From contig CAUBRZ010000010.1 in NCBI GenBank assembly GCA_958438515.1, positions 1-49,192 of the forward strand: 49,192 nucleotides of DNA, in the 5' to 3' direction. The stretch comes from an uncultured Clostridium sp. GTDB lineage: Bacteria > Bacillota > Clostridia > TANB77 > CAG-508. Under the pieces are notes generated by a model. That model had not been told where the DNA came from, did no database searches, and saw nothing but the letters and a program-made list of their open reading frames with translations. The position numbers and the translations under genes are program-made. Position 1 is the first letter of the stretch. Each line of letters starts with the position of its first letter. Of this stretch, positions 17,021 through 26,029 are shown one piece after another.

Positions 17021-18923
17021 GCAAGAAGAACCAGGACTTTTGAAAAGTAAGACAATAAAAGAACTAATTGCACCTTCTGGAATAGATGCATCTAAAATAG
17101 ATCACTTAGAAATTATATCAAATGTAAAAAGATATGCAAGAAGTTTCTTTATATCAACACTGCCACGTATGTGTACATTCCCAGAATTATTTAGAGATTT
17201 ATATTTTTTTGGTGATGTAAACACATCTATATATATAACACCAATTTCTGAATCAAGATCACAAAATGAATTAAATAGAGTTATAAATGAACTAGAAACA
17301 GAGAGAATAGTTGCTGCTGATAGAGGAAATATAAATAGAGAAAGTACATTAACTCAAAAGAGATTTGAAGCAGAACAATTAAGAGATGAAATAGCTGCAG
17401 GATTTAATAAAATGTATGATGCTTCAATTATATCTACATTATTTACATATAGTTTAGAAGACTTAGATTCTTTAACAAAACTATTAGCAACAGAAATGTC
17501 AAAATCATTAGTAGGAATAAAAAGTGCATGGGCAATTCAAGAAGATGCATTTCAATCTAATTTACCACTAATGCAAGACAAAGTAAAAAAAGTACATTCT
17601 TTTGATAGTAGGTCTATGGGAACAGTATTTCCATTCACTACATCAGAAGTAGGGCATTCAACAGGAGTACCACTTGGTTTTAATAGGCAAACAGGAACGC
17701 CAATATTATTTGATAACTTTCATCCATCACTAACAAACTATAATATGGTTGTTTTTGCTAAATCAGGTGCTGGTAAATCTGTAACTATGAAAACTTTAAT
17801 ATCTAGATCATCAGTACTTATGGGAATTGAAAGTTTGGCACTAGATGCTGAAGGTGAATACTCAATAGTTGCTGAAAGTTTAGGAGGAATTAATGTTGTA
17901 TTAAGTCCAAATTCTAGTACAATAATAAATTTATTTGATATTGAGCCAGAAGTATTGAAAGATTCTATAACAGGAAGAGAAAGAAAAGTACTTAATGTAG
18001 AAAATAAAGTTGAAGACGTTACACAAGCACTTCTTACAATGGCAAGAGGAAGTACAAGAAGTAATGATGTAAACGAACTTACAAAACAAGTTATTGCTGA
18101 GACTGTTGCAGAAGAATATGCAAGTATAGGGGTTAATAGTAATCCTGCAAGTTTATATGAATCTGGTAATGAGTTTCAACAAGGAGACAAATTATATAAA
18201 GACAAAAAGAATATGCCAACAATAGGTAGTTGGTATAAAAGGTTACAAAAGAAGGCTCAAGATAATACAAATATAGATTATCAATTCCATTATAGCTATT
18301 TATTAAAAGTTATGAAACAATATATAAGAGAATATAATGGACAAATGGCATATTTTGATGGACAATCTACATTTGAATTATTAGATGGAGCACCTTTTAT
18401 AAACTTAGATATTTCTCAATTAGAAGAAAGATTTGCAAGACCACTTGCACAGCAAATTTTACTTTCTTGGATTTGGGAAAAATATGTAAAGAAAAATAGT
18501 GAAGATAGAACAAAAGCAAGAAAGAAAAGAGTTTTAGTTGATGAAGCTTGGATGTTGTTACCATATCCAGAAGCAGTTGATTTCTTAAATACAATGGCAA
18601 GACGTGCAAGAAAAAGAAATGTTTCTTTAGCAATCGTATCACAAAGATTTCAAGATTTCTATGAGAAACCAGAAGCACAAGCAGTACTTACTTCATCAGA
18701 TACAAAGCTATTTTTAGCACAAGATAAATCAGAAATAGAGTACTTAAAATCAGTATTTAAATTGAGTGAAGGAGAATCAAACTTTTTAATAACCTGTTTA
18801 AAAGGAGAAGGATTATTAAAAGTGGGTTCAGATACAGCTATATTACAAATAACTCCGACTGCAAAAGAGTTTGAATTTGTAGAAACGAACTTAAATAATA
18901 TAGTAAAACAAAGAAAAAAGTAG
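16965..18923 (+). CDS. virB4: VirB4/TraC-family T4SS ATPase
   Basis: This is the energising ATPase of type IV secretion. The 652-residue protein carries Walker A AKSGAGKSVTM (about 264-274), Walker B RVLVDEAWMLL (about 522-532), and the downstream RRARKRNVSLAIVSQRFQDF segment typical of VirB4 C-terminal domains. A conserved block also lies near the N-terminus (YARSFFISTLPRMCTFPELF). The start at 16965 has GGAAGGAGG upstream and overlaps the preceding gene in another frame. It has no membrane segment of its own, consistent with the anchor being in the preceding gene. I see no VirD4-type coupling ATPase nearby. Confidence 0.92.
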   Translation: MKKSKKNQLEEERERQLNKQEEPGLLKSKTIKELIAPSGIDASKIDHLEIISNVKRYARSFFISTLPRMCTFPELFRDLYFFGDVNTSIYITPISESRSQNELNRVINELETERIVAADRGNINRESTLTQKRFEAEQLRDEIAAGFNKMYDASIISTLFTYSLEDLDSLTKLLATEMSKSLVGIKSAWAIQEDAFQSNLPLMQDKVKKVHSFDSRSMGTVFPFTTSEVGHSTGVPLGFNRQTGTPILFDNFHPSLTNYNMVVFAKSGAGKSVTMKTLISRSSVLMGIESLALDAEGEYSIVAESLGGINVVLSPNSSTIINLFDIEPEVLKDSITGRERKVLNVENKVEDVTQALLTMARGSTRSNDVNELTKQVIAETVAEEYASIGVNSNPASLYESGNEFQQGDKLYKDKKNMPTIGSWYKRLQKKAQDNTNIDYQFHYSYLLKVMKQYIREYNGQMAYFDGQSTFELLDGAPFINLDISQLEERFARPLAQQILLSWIWEKYVKKNSEDRTKARKKRVLVDEAWMLLPYPEAVDFLNTMARRARKRNVSLAIVSQRFQDFYEKPEAQAVLTSSDTKLFLAQDKSEIEYLKSVFKLSEGESNFLITCLKGEGLLKVGSDTAILQITPTAKEFEFVETNLNNIVKQRKK

Positions 18924-18947
18924 CAATATAAATGCAAGGAGGATGAA

Positions 18948-21518
18948 ATGAAAGTTTTTACTAGTAAATGTTTTGCACAAAAGATATTAATTATACTTAT
19001 GATTGTAATTTCTATAACTTTTTTAGTGCCTAGAGAAGTATCTGCAAAAGATGATTTTTCGGTAGGAGGCAGTTTATTAAAAGAAATTTTACAACTATTT
19101 GCATCATTAGGCGACATTATAATGGGACTTCTAAATAATGTGATGTTAGGTGCAGATGGTGTAGGATCAGCGATGCTAGATCAGGCAGATGAAAATTTAA
19201 AAAATCCTAAATCATGGTTATATTGTGATAAAAGTGAAAAAATAGATAAACAGTTTGATGAAGGTGAAATTGATACAAGAATAATAAAAATAAGTGATGA
19301 GAAATATAGAATACCTAACATGTTATATTCACCTGAAAATATATTTGCAGATAATATTGCAGCTTTAGATGTTAATTTTCTAAGAGAAAATAAGTATGTT
19401 CAAATATCAACTAGCCCTGATGCAGAAGAAGCAGCAGAATCATCAGCTAAAGACTTGAAAAAAACTATTGCTTCTTGGTATAAATCATTTAGAAATATTG
19501 CTGTTGTAGGACTTTTATCTGTATTAATTTACATAGGAATAAGAATTTTAATTAGTTCTGCAGCAGACGATAAAGCTAAATACAAAGAAAGCTTAAAGGA
19601 CTGGCTTGTTGCTTTATGTTTGGTTTTTGTTATACATTTTATTATGTCAGGAATATTAATGCTAAATGATAAAGTCGTTGAATTATTTTCAACAAATATA
19701 AATAATGGAATAACTGTTAGCGTAGGTGGTAGTGACAATGCAACAAGATTTAGAACTAATTTAATGGGATTAGTCAGATTCCAAGCTCAATCAGCTGATT
19801 GGCAAACAGCATCTGCTTATGTAATTATATATTTGGTATTGGTAATTTATACAATAAGATTTACTATTATATATTTTAAAAGATTTTTGTATACAGCATT
19901 TTTTACAATGATAGCACCATTAGTAGCATTAACATATCCTATAGATAAAATAGGTGATGGTAAAGCACAAGCATTTAATATGTGGTTTAAAGAATATACA
20001 ATGAATGTAATTATACAACCAGTACATTTAATATTATATACGGTTTTTGTATCTTCATCTATGAGTTTAGTTATAAAAAACCCAATCTATGCATTAGTAG
20101 CAATAGGATTCCTAATTCCTGCAGAACAATTCATTAAGAAGATGTTTGGATTAGACAAAGCAGAAACAACAAGTGGCTTTGGATCTTTTGCCGGTGGAGC
20201 TTTAGCGATGTCTGGTGTTAAAAGGTTACAATCAATGTCACAAAGTAGTTCAAAAGGAAGCAGTTCAAAAGGAGGTTCTTCAAAGTCTTCTGATGATGGT
20301 AATAGTAGTAAAATAAGAACAGTAGGTGGTCCAGATATAGGTGGAGCTTTCGGTGCAATTAATGGTGAAGGAGAAAAGAAACCATCTAATATTGGATTAG
20401 ATCCTAAAAAACAAGCAGAAAAAGAAAGTTTAGAAGAAAAGATAGCAGATGGACAAATTGATAAAAAAGATCTTAGTGAAGAACAAAGAAATTTATTAGG
20501 AGCTAATATGCAAGATAATACCAATGATAATTCTAATGAAAGTATAGAAAACCCTATAATATATAACAGTAACAAAAATAATGATAATGATAATGAGACA
20601 ATAGATCCTATAAAACAAATGCGAAAAGAAGCATTAGAAGAAAAAATAGCAAATGGAGAAGTTAATAAAGAAGATCTTACTAAAGCACAGAAAAATTTAT
20701 TAAGATATAATACAAATAACAATAAAAATGATAATAAAAGCCAACTTCAAAAAGGTTGGAAAAGAAAATTAGCAGTGAATGGCGCTAAAAAAGGACTTAA
20801 AGGAGTTTATAAAGGAGCTAAAATTGCAACTAAAGGAATAGGAGCAGTTGGAGGAGCAGCAGTTGGACTTGCAGCAGGAATAAGCACAGGAGATTTCTCT
20901 AAAACAATGCAATATATGGGAGTAGGAGTTAGTGCAGGATCAGCAGTAGGATCATCTGTTGGTACTATACCAGAAAGAATATATAATGGCTCTAACGGGT
21001 TACAAGATAGTGCCTTTGATGGTATACAAAATACAAAACAGAAAATTAATGAAGCAAAATATGGATATCAATATGCTAAAAATGAGAGAGATAAAGCGTA
21101 TAATGATAGAGAAAGAGCTAAAATTCTAAAAAATGAAAAAGAACAAAGAAAGTTTGCAGATATGGCTGGTAAAGTAGGATATGAGGGAGACCTAAATGAT
21201 TTCATGAATGCAGCTATTGATTATAAAGAAGCAGGTGTACAAGATGATAAATTAATTGCAAATGCATTAAAAGTTGAAAATAAAAATGGTGGAGTAGGAA
21301 AAGATAATCATGATAAGGTATTAGCTATGGCAAAATTAACACATGATGGAGGATATGGAAAAGACTATATTGAAGATGATAAAAAACGTAGCTCAATGGA
21401 AAATCTATGTATGAGTAAAGTTAATAATGATAAAGATAAAGCAAGAGAAATGATGCAAGTATTTGCAGGACTTCATGACAGAGAAAAGATGTATAATAGG
21501 ATGTCTGGTTTAAAATAG
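18948..21518 (+). CDS. VirB6/TrbL-like polytopic T4SS membrane protein
   Basis: The 856-residue protein has an N-terminal signal helix (about 8-33, ending VSAKDD), several hydrophobic helices between about 40 and 400 (including around 180-200, 215-240, 280-330 and 345-395), then a long hydrophilic tail. The polytopic half with a conserved W/Y-rich loop is the VirB6/TrbL layout. The tail contains Ser/Gly/Lys-rich and Asn/Asp-rich stretches, two copies of a roughly 29-residue unit (about 487-515 and 555-583, each with LEEKIA.G....DL), an Ala/Gly-rich hydrophobic patch (about 630-680), and a charged helical end. It follows virB4 by 24 bases. Confidence 0.78.
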   Translation: MKVFTSKCFAQKILIILMIVISITFLVPREVSAKDDFSVGGSLLKEILQLFASLGDIIMGLLNNVMLGADGVGSAMLDQADENLKNPKSWLYCDKSEKIDKQFDEGEIDTRIIKISDEKYRIPNMLYSPENIFADNIAALDVNFLRENKYVQISTSPDAEEAAESSAKDLKKTIASWYKSFRNIAVVGLLSVLIYIGIRILISSAADDKAKYKESLKDWLVALCLVFVIHFIMSGILMLNDKVVELFSTNINNGITVSVGGSDNATRFRTNLMGLVRFQAQSADWQTASAYVIIYLVLVIYTIRFTIIYFKRFLYTAFFTMIAPLVALTYPIDKIGDGKAQAFNMWFKEYTMNVIIQPVHLILYTVFVSSSMSLVIKNPIYALVAIGFLIPAEQFIKKMFGLDKAETTSGFGSFAGGALAMSGVKRLQSMSQSSSKGSSSKGGSSKSSDDGNSSKIRTVGGPDIGGAFGAINGEGEKKPSNIGLDPKKQAEKESLEEKIADGQIDKKDLSEEQRNLLGANMQDNTNDNSNESIENPIIYNSNKNNDNDNETIDPIKQMRKEALEEKIANGEVNKEDLTKAQKNLLRYNTNNNKNDNKSQLQKGWKRKLAVNGAKKGLKGVYKGAKIATKGIGAVGGAAVGLAAGISTGDFSKTMQYMGVGVSAGSAVGSSVGTIPERIYNGSNGLQDSAFDGIQNTKQKINEAKYGYQYAKNERDKAYNDRERAKILKNEKEQRKFADMAGKVGYEGDLNDFMNAAIDYKEAGVQDDKLIANALKVENKNGGVGKDNHDKVLAMAKLTHDGGYGKDYIEDDKKRSSMENLCMSKVNNDKDKAREMMQVFAGLHDREKMYNRMSGLK

Positions 21519-21533
21519 ATAGTAGGAGGAAAT

Positions 21534-22484
21534 ATGCATAAGCTATTACAATTATATAACCAAAATAGACTAAAAGTATGGGCTATCATATTAGCAAGTA
21601 TATTTATTATAGTATTAATACAGTTATTAAATAATTTTGCAAAAGAAGAAAATGACAACAAAAAAATAAGTAATGAAAATGAGGAAACAACACAAAATGT
21701 TGTTTCCTATAATCAAGAGAGTGAAAGTATAGTTTCCAGTGGCAAAGTATCAGATAAGTATAAAGATAAGTTTGGTGAGATAATAGATGAATTCTATACA
21801 TATTGTGTAAATCATCAACCAGAAAAAGCATATCAAATGTTATCTGTGGATACTAAAAATTTAATGTATCCAACACAAAAACTTTTCGAGAAATTATATT
21901 ATGAGTCAAAATTTGATGGAAATAAACAATATTCATTTCAATCATGGAGTACTTATGATCAAATTTATGTTTATAAAGTTAAAATTTTTGATGATATGTT
22001 ATCAACTGGAAAATCAAGTGATCAAGATTCAATAGAAGATTATATTACAGTTGTACCTGATGAAGATACATTCAAATTAAATATTAATAGTTATATTACA
22101 AGAAAAGAGATAAACAAAAAAGATTCGAATTATATTATAACTGCAGAAGTTGGAGTATCAGATATATATATGAATTATCAGATTTATACAATAAGATTAA
22201 AAAATAACACAGATAAAACTATTATTTTAGATACAAGAAAAAAGACAAATACAACATATATCACTGATGAAAGAGAAAATAGATTTTATGCAATGTTATA
22301 TGAAAATAAAGAAGAAGATATGATTTTAAAACCACAGGAATCTAAAACAATAAAAATAAAATTTAATGTAGCTTATAGGGAAGAATTAGAAATAGAAAAA
22401 ATTACTTTTAACAATATATTAAATTATGAAGAATATTTAAATAATCAAGAAGAAAATAGTAGTAGACTAGATATAAAAATGTAA
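21534..22484 (+). CDS. Membrane-anchored T4SS accessory protein (VirB8/TcpC-like candidate)
   Basis: This 316-residue protein has an N-terminal cytoplasmic stub, one membrane helix (about 16-34), a low-complexity linker, and an extracellular domain. The domain begins EFYTYCVNHQPEKAYQMLS (about 84-102), a helix pattern shared with the repeated units of the gene at 26030, and is followed by a beta-rich part with ITAEVGVSDIYMNYQIYTIR. VirB8/TcpC proteins have this single-anchor plus NTF2-like layout, so that role is proposed by topology and position only. RBS AGGAGG lies 6 bases before the ATG. Confidence 0.6.
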   Translation: MHKLLQLYNQNRLKVWAIILASIFIIVLIQLLNNFAKEENDNKKISNENEETTQNVVSYNQESESIVSSGKVSDKYKDKFGEIIDEFYTYCVNHQPEKAYQMLSVDTKNLMYPTQKLFEKLYYESKFDGNKQYSFQSWSTYDQIYVYKVKIFDDMLSTGKSSDQDSIEDYITVVPDEDTFKLNINSYITRKEINKKDSNYIITAEVGVSDIYMNYQIYTIRLKNNTDKTIILDTRKKTNTTYITDERENRFYAMLYENKEEDMILKPQESKTIKIKFNVAYREELEIEKITFNNILNYEEYLNNQEENSSRLDIKM

Positions 22485-22505
22485 CAAAGAAAAGAGGTGG
22501 CAAAT

Positions 22506-25500
22506 TTGGGACTATTTAATTTTAATAATGAAGATATGGGAAAAAATAAAATATTAAAAAAAATTAGAAGTAAATTAGCTTTAGCTACAGCATTTTTTAT
22601 AGCAAAACTTTTGCCACTTATATTAGCAACTGGAATACTATTTGTAGCTGTAGATTATTTAGTAGAAATTGTTACATCAAAGAACACACCTCAAAAAATA
22701 ACACAAATTTTAGAAGTAGATGATGTATCTAAGTTAATTGAGATTAAACAAAATGAACAAGGAGAGTATTATTTAGGATTTATTGATGGTATCGATGACA
22801 AATTGGATGATGTTATAGATCAAATAAACTCTCAAGCAGGAGTTCATAATTTGCCTGGATCTAGAGATTTTTTGAAAAAATTAATAAAAGCAGAGGTGGT
22901 TACAAAATATCCTGATTTAGGGGGAGAAATACCAGAAGGTAGTGATGGATTTCAAGGAGCTGTAAAAATAAGAAGAATATCTCCAAATAAGGAGATAGGT
23001 AAAATAACAAATGTTGGACGTGGTGAAACTTCTGCAATTGAAAATGATATAATATATGATACACAGACAAAAAGTGATTATGAAGAAATAATTAATAAGT
23101 GGGAAACAGGTAAAAAATTAAAAATAAAATATGATGCTATCGTATATAAGCAAACAGAATCTAAATTAAATCCAGGTTCAGATACAGGAAACTGGGAAGC
23201 TGTATATAACGAAAAAGTAAGTGGAAATTTAAAAATAAAATCGGGAACAGAAGTAGAGTACACAGGTACTTACAAGAATTCAACTAACCCTCTAACAAAT
23301 GAAACTATTACTTATGTAGAGGTAGAAAATAAGAAAGATAATGTAAGGGGATTTGTAAAGGCTCAATTTCTAACTGATAAAAATGAGGAAAATGATAATA
23401 AGAAAACAAGTAAAGTTAATACTAATAAAAAAAGTGTAACTAGTAGAGAAAAACAAAAAACAAAAGAGTATATAGGAAATCAAGATGAATCTTATAAAGT
23501 TGCAATTGCAGCTGGACATAATGATACAGATAATACAGGGGCAAGCAATGGAGAACTTGTAGAGCAAAAACTAACAATAAAAGTAGCTGAAAAAGTACAA
23601 GAATTAATAGAAGAAAAATATTCTAACATAGAAGTAGTTCAAACAGGAAGTACTTCAAGCAATACAGGAGGAATAAAAGTAGAAGAAAGAAAAGAATTAG
23701 CTAAAAGAGAGAACCCAGATTTATGCATTCAAATTCATTTTAATTCAGGAGGAGGTTCAGGAGTAGAGACTATTTATAAAGAAGGGGACGGTGTATCTCA
23801 ACAATTAGCTGAAATACTTTCTGATGAAATATCAAAGTCTATGGAATTAGATAATAGACAGGCAGGACCAGATTCAGAGAAATGTGCTAATCAAAATTTA
23901 GGAATTATTGAAAATGCAGCTACTTCTGGATTTCCATCTGTAGTAACAGAAGGTGGTTTTTTAGATGGTTCACCAGATGCAGACATAATTAAAAACGATG
24001 GTATAGAAAAGTATGCTAAAGGAATTGTTGAGGGAATAAAGAGATACATAGAAAGCGATCATTCAGGGTATTCTTCTTCGGTAGTTAATAATCAAACAGT
24101 ATCTGATAGTATTGAGTCTATTGTAAGAAATTTAAAATATGTACCACTAGAAACAATGAAAAAGGATATAGAAGAAGGTAAAGAAGAAGCTTTAAAAGAA
24201 TTTACTATTGATGAAAGTGGAAAAATACTTACTGCAACTTGGGAATTGGGTGAGAAGAAATCAATAAAAGAGAATGCAACAATAGATTTAGCTACAGCAT
24301 TACAAAATTATGTTGTGCCATATGAATATTTATTATATTTTTATATAGATACAGATTACACTGGTTTTTCGGAAGATCTAGCAGAAGAAATTTTAAAATC
24401 AGAAATTGTTTTAGCAGTGCAAGATAATGTAACAACCACAAAAGAGAAAAAGCAGGTATTTGAAAAGAAGACTACTACAGAAAGTAAGGATACACAAAAT
24501 AAACATTCCTATAATTGGAAAAGTATTGATAAAAAAGAAACAACAACAGAAGTATGTAGTACTAAAGTTGAAATAACATATGTAAATACTTGGTGTGTAA
24601 AATTATATAAAGAAAATAGTTATAGTTCTAAAGCATTAGAAATGGGAGACAGTAATGAAAAAATCATTAATATAAAAGGAACTGTAACTGATACACCATC
24701 TAATTCTTTAACAGCAGCAAAGATAAAAGAGACAGGCCGTGTTGAAAAGGAAGATGGTAAAGGAATAGATTATAGTTACAAAATATATCAAAGAGAACAA
24801 ACAGATACAGAAACTTTAGTAAGTTCATATTCATCAGAAGATTTTAAAGAAGCTAAAGGACAAGAAGGAAAGTTTGTTGGTTTATATAAGAAAAATAAAA
24901 TGTACCAAAAATTAAGAGAACAATATTTGTTCCAAATAATATCAAATAATGAAAAAACGGCTAATTTACTAGATTTAACTAAGTATCTTATATTTAAAGC
25001 AACAGGAGAAAGTTATGGAGTAGATGAATATGATTTTGGAATATATAAAATTTCATCATTTTCATCAATGACAGGTCTTTATGGAAATTCTATTCAAGAA
25101 AATGTTTGGTTTGCATTAAGAGGTGCTGGATATAGCGAGATAGCTTCTGCAGCAGTTATGGGAAATATTCAAAGGGAATCTGAATTTGATGCAAGCAAAA
25201 TAGAAAAAGCTAATGGTGTTGGATTTGGATTGTGTCAGTGGTCATATGGAAGAAGAACTAACTTAGAGAATTATGCAGTAAGTAAGGGAATTGAACCTTC
25301 AGATTTACAGACACAAATAGAATTTTTGCTTGCAGAAATTAATCCTAGTGGAGGAGCTAATGGTTTTGCTAGTTATCAAATGGGTAGTGCATCGTCAACA
25401 AAATATGATGGAAATAAATATACTCAAAGTGATTGGGAAAACGCTACAGATATAGATGTAGCAACAATGGCCTTTATGGCAGTTTTTGAAAGACCTAGTT

Positions 25501-26009
25501 ATGATCCTTCAATTAACCACATTGCTAGTAGAAGAGAATGGGCAAGAAAATATCTAGAGGAGTTCAAAGGAAGAACGGCTCCTACAGCAGATGAAAGAAT
25601 AGGGGCAATTACACTTTCTGGTGATAACGCAAATAAGATGATGCAAATGCTTGTAGAGGCTCTAAGAATAGCAGATGACGATAGGTACTCTTATAGTCAA
25701 GCAAATAGAAACGATGAGTTCCAATATGATTGTTCATCTTTTGTTGCTAGATTATATAAACAATATTTTGGATTTTCGGCTCCAAACGATACGAGAGCAT
25801 ATAATGAACAATGGAAAGTAGGGCCAGTAGGAAGTGTTGAATTACAACCAGGAGATGTTTTATGGAGAAGTGGACATGTGGAAATGTATATTGGAAATGG
25901 ATTAATTGTTGGGGCACATGGAAGCGACAATAAACCAATTCCAGATCAGATTAGTGTAATAAGTTATAAGCCATCTAGTTGGACATATGTATATAGATTT
26001 ATAAGGTAA
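22506..26009 (+). CDS. Large T4SS cell-wall hydrolase: amidase_3, tail-lysozyme-like and NlpC/P60-like domains
   Basis: This product of about 1167 residues probably starts at TTG 22506 behind AGAGGTGG; GTG 22497 is also open. It has one membrane helix (about 25-55), an SH3-like region (about 185-290), and an N-acetylmuramoyl-L-alanine amidase domain (about 330-515) with zinc-ligand motifs AAGHN, GELVEQ, QIHFN and VTEGGFL. A long linker leads to a phage tail-lysozyme-like domain (about 860-1020; AVMGNIQRESEFD, GFGLCQWS, with catalytic Glu likely in QRESEF). Last comes a C-terminal NlpC/P60 or CHAP-like domain with DCSSF (Cys near 1076), SGHVEMYIG and GAHG. It could locally open the thick wall for the secretion channel. 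Confidence 0.88.
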   Translation: MGLFNFNNEDMGKNKILKKIRSKLALATAFFIAKLLPLILATGILFVAVDYLVEIVTSKNTPQKITQILEVDDVSKLIEIKQNEQGEYYLGFIDGIDDKLDDVIDQINSQAGVHNLPGSRDFLKKLIKAEVVTKYPDLGGEIPEGSDGFQGAVKIRRISPNKEIGKITNVGRGETSAIENDIIYDTQTKSDYEEIINKWETGKKLKIKYDAIVYKQTESKLNPGSDTGNWEAVYNEKVSGNLKIKSGTEVEYTGTYKNSTNPLTNETITYVEVENKKDNVRGFVKAQFLTDKNEENDNKKTSKVNTNKKSVTSREKQKTKEYIGNQDESYKVAIAAGHNDTDNTGASNGELVEQKLTIKVAEKVQELIEEKYSNIEVVQTGSTSSNTGGIKVEERKELAKRENPDLCIQIHFNSGGGSGVETIYKEGDGVSQQLAEILSDEISKSMELDNRQAGPDSEKCANQNLGIIENAATSGFPSVVTEGGFLDGSPDADIIKNDGIEKYAKGIVEGIKRYIESDHSGYSSSVVNNQTVSDSIESIVRNLKYVPLETMKKDIEEGKEEALKEFTIDESGKILTATWELGEKKSIKENATIDLATALQNYVVPYEYLLYFYIDTDYTGFSEDLAEEILKSEIVLAVQDNVTTTKEKKQVFEKKTTTESKDTQNKHSYNWKSIDKKETTTEVCSTKVEITYVNTWCVKLYKENSYSSKALEMGDSNEKIINIKGTVTDTPSNSLTAAKIKETGRVEKEDGKGIDYSYKIYQREQTDTETLVSSYSSEDFKEAKGQEGKFVGLYKKNKMYQKLREQYLFQIISNNEKTANLLDLTKYLIFKATGESYGVDEYDFGIYKISSFSSMTGLYGNSIQENVWFALRGAGYSEIASAAVMGNIQRESEFDASKIEKANGVGFGLCQWSYGRRTNLENYAVSKGIEPSDLQTQIEFLLAEINPSGGANGFASYQMGSASSTKYDGNKYTQSDWENATDIDVATMAFMAVFERPSYDPSINHIASRREWARKYLEEFKGRTAPTADERIGAITLSGDNANKMMQMLVEALRIADDDRYSYSQANRNDEFQYDCSSFVARLYKQYFGFSAPNDTRAYNEQWKVGPVGSVELQPGDVLWRSGHVEMYIGNGLIVGAHGSDNKPIPDQISVISYKPSSWTYVYRFIR

Positions 26010-26029
26010 TAATTTATAGGGGAAAGTAT

